5,469 nt of DNA from Candidatus Brocadiales bacterium (GTDB lineage: Bacteria; Planctomycetota; Brocadiia; Brocadiales; Bathyanammoxibiaceae). Location of the stretch: contig JAUQZZ010000129.1 of the NCBI GenBank assembly GCA_030586765.1, forward strand, positions 1 through 5,469, in the 5' to 3' direction. A program made the translations under genes and the position numbers. The notes beneath the pieces were generated by a model. The model made no database searches. It saw only the letters and a program-made list of their open reading frames with translations, and had not been told where the DNA came from. This document shows, piece by piece, positions 3,882 through 5,469 of the stretch. Positions within the stretch are counted from its first letter, which is position 1; each line of letters opens with the position of its first letter.

Positions 3882-5469
3882 GAACGGAATATACCGATAA
3901 TGAGCCATATCCCCATGACCGTGGCAAAGAGGTAGCCCAGTATTCCAAGGAGGGAGATGTTTTCCATGACCATGGGTCCGATCCTGGCCATCATGACCAG
4001 GCTGGAGGCGATGACCGTGGCTGCCAGGATGATGGAGAGGGCCAGGCGGTTACTAGCCCTGTCCAGTTCGTAGGCAAAGCTCTCCAGTTCTACATGTCGG
4101 AGGGCCACTTCAATCCTTCCACTGAGGAGTTTCTTGAGTATTTGCCTCATCTCCCTGGGTCCCTGGGAGACTAGGTTGGCCAGGTGCCAGGAGCCTTCTC
4201 TGGCCAGCTTGCCCAGGTGTTCTGGGGAGAAACGATCTCTCATAAGGCTCCTGGCAACGGGAGTAATCACGGCCAGGAGGTTCAGGTCTGGGTCTAGTTC
4301 CTTAGCTATACTTGTGACAGTAACAAAGGACTTTCCTAACAGGACAAAGTCCCTGGGAAGGACAAGATGGTGGTCCCTGGCTATTTTCATGGTATCAAAG
4401 AAGGCCCTCCTGGGGTCTATTCTCTTCATAGGGATGCCCATAAACTTCTCTATGGTTCCATGAAGGGAGCTCTTTAGGGTCTCCAGGCGGCCGTCTGTAG
4501 GGATAGCTCCTATGTCCATAAAGACCTCTATAAAGAGGTCTATATCCTTCCTGAGGAGGGCGAAGAGGCTGGTGGAGAGTTGTCCCTTCAATTCTTCGGT
4601 GACGTAGCCTACCATGCCGAAATCTATCATAGACAGGGTACCAGAGTCAGATACCATGAGGTTACCTGGATGGGGGTCAGCGTGGAAGACGCCTGCCTTG
4701 AAGTACTGTTCCATAAAGTCCCCAAGAAGTTCCATGGCGAGCTTCTTCTTGTCTATTCCTTTCTTTTCTAGGACCTCTAGGTCTACTAGACTTGTGTCTT
4801 TTATCCTTTCCAGAGTAAGGACGTTAGAAGTGCTGAGGTCCCAGTACACCTTCGGGATTCGCACCCTGGGGTTATCCTGATATAGGCGATGGAACTTAGA
4901 GGTGTTGGAGGCCTCGGTAACAAAGTCTAATTCATTTTGGATGACGCGGTAGAACTCCTCTATCAGCATGGTTGGGTGGAAGACGGCCAGCTCCGCAATC
5001 CTTTCTGCCCTTTCTGCGATGAGGGCTAGGAGGTCAAGGTCGCTCCAGATTATCCTATCTATGCCGGGGCGCTTGACCTTCACCACCACCTCTTTACTTT
5101 CACGGAAGGTAGCGGCGTGAACCTGGGCAATAGAGCCGCAGGCAATAGGCTCATCCTGGAAGGAGGAGAAGAGGGAACTTATCGGGGACTTTAATTCCTC
5201 TTCAATGATGGCCCTGGATACCTTAGGGTCGAAGGGGCGGACGTCCTTTTGGAGCTTTTGGAACTCTCGGATGAAATCCTCGGGGATGATATCTGGTCTG
5301 GTGGATAGCATCTGCCCTAGCTTGATGTAGAGGGGCCCTAGTTCCTGGAACATCTGGACGATGCGTGCAGCCAGGGGCTGCTCTTCTACAGGGACATGTT
5401 TTTCAAGGAAGCGCCTTCCTACGGGCAGGTACTCGTGGAGCCTGAGGCCGTAGACCATATGACCAAAGC
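3869..5469 (-). CDS. ubiB: ABC1/UbiB (AarF)-family atypical kinase, 5' end beyond window
   Basis: Atypical kinase/ATPase of the UbiB-COQ8 family, membrane-anchored, usually supporting quinone or other isoprenoid lipid metabolism. Counting from the first in-frame ATG (5458): KLGQ at 46-49 is the family KxGQ motif; PIACGSIAQVH (104-114) is the Ala-rich nucleotide loop; K127 in VVVKVKRP is the ATP-binding lysine; ELDF (176-179) is the ExD motif; H259, D261, H263 and N266 lie in HADPHPGN; D279 is in DFG. Two membrane segments close the protein (about 471-492 and 500-523), as in bacterial UbiB. The frame stays open past that ATG to the window edge and reads FGHMVYGL, which fits the conserved GFG-like region near the start of relatives, so the true start is probably some tens of residues outside the window. 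The symbol is a family label: orthology to E. coli ubiB and a quinone role are not proven. The nucleotidyltransferase gene begins at the very next base after its stop. Confidence 0.95.
   Translation of the reverse strand, partial: FGHMVYGLRLHEYLPVGRRFLEKHVPVEEQPLAARIVQMFQELGPLYIKLGQMLSTRPDIIPEDFIREFQKLQKDVRPFDPKVSRAIIEEELKSPISSLFSSFQDEPIACGSIAQVHAATFRESKEVVVKVKRPGIDRIIWSDLDLLALIAERAERIAELAVFHPTMLIEEFYRVIQNELDFVTEASNTSKFHRLYQDNPRVRIPKVYWDLSTSNVLTLERIKDTSLVDLEVLEKKGIDKKKLAMELLGDFMEQYFKAGVFHADPHPGNLMVSDSGTLSMIDFGMVGYVTEELKGQLSTSLFALLRKDIDLFIEVFMDIGAIPTDGRLETLKSSLHGTIEKFMGIPMKRIDPRRAFFDTMKIARDHHLVLPRDFVLLGKSFVTVTSIAKELDPDLNLLAVITPVARSLMRDRFSPEHLGKLAREGSWHLANLVSQGPREMRQILKKLLSGRIEVALRHVELESFAYELDRASNRLALSIILAATVIASSLVMMARIGPMVMENISLLGILGYLFATVMGIWLIIGIFRSGRL

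Overview
The window is bacterial chromosome with every recognisable gene on the minus strand. Read in the direction of transcription (right to left) it holds five genes: an ABC1/UbiB-family atypical kinase that runs off the right edge, a minimal nucleotidyltransferase (MNT), a HEPN-domain protein, a membrane-bound Cache-HAMP-GGDEF diguanylate cyclase, and an acyl-CoA dehydrogenase. Base composition looks close to half G+C by eye. AGG and AGA are used often for arginine in the genes sampled, so no gene stands out as recently acquired. The phylum cannot be fixed from the sequence. The repeat style (ATTGCGAG...AAGCAATCT-like and GTAGGGGC...GCCCTAC-like palindromes) and the acyl-CoA dehydrogenase recall anaerobic lineages such as Chloroflexota/Dehalococcoidia or syntrophic Firmicutes/Desulfobacterota. 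That is a low-confidence impression from memory.

Right block (3136-5469): the UbiB stop codon TAA is followed with no gap by the MNT ATG, and MNT and HEPN overlap by 77 nt in different frames. These three are very probably one translationally coupled operon. MNT has all the catalytic residues of an AMP-transferring minimal nucleotidyltransferase. HEPN is the usual partner of such enzymes, but it lacks the RNase-type RX4-6H motif where that motif normally sits. Middle (1571-3135): a 74-nt gap precedes the diguanylate cyclase, which could be the operon's last gene or have its own start. It has an N-terminal double-Cache-like sensor between two membrane segments, HAMP, and a GGEEF domain with an intact RxxD inhibitory site. 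A weak intrinsic terminator (1532-1554) follows it.

Left part (1-1570): the 277-nt gap after the cyclase is packed with inverted repeats, including a 17-bp stem with a 3-nt loop, and another cluster of palindromes lies at 1-127. The acyl-CoA dehydrogenase therefore sits between two repeat islands and is probably a separate transcription unit. Its likely start is at 1293, not the longer frame opening at 1332.

Most of the window is ordinary metabolic and signalling content. The parts most worth a second look are the UbiB-MNT-HEPN coupling, the overprinted basic tail of MNT, the HEPN without a visible RNase motif, and the palindromic repeats flanking the dehydrogenase.
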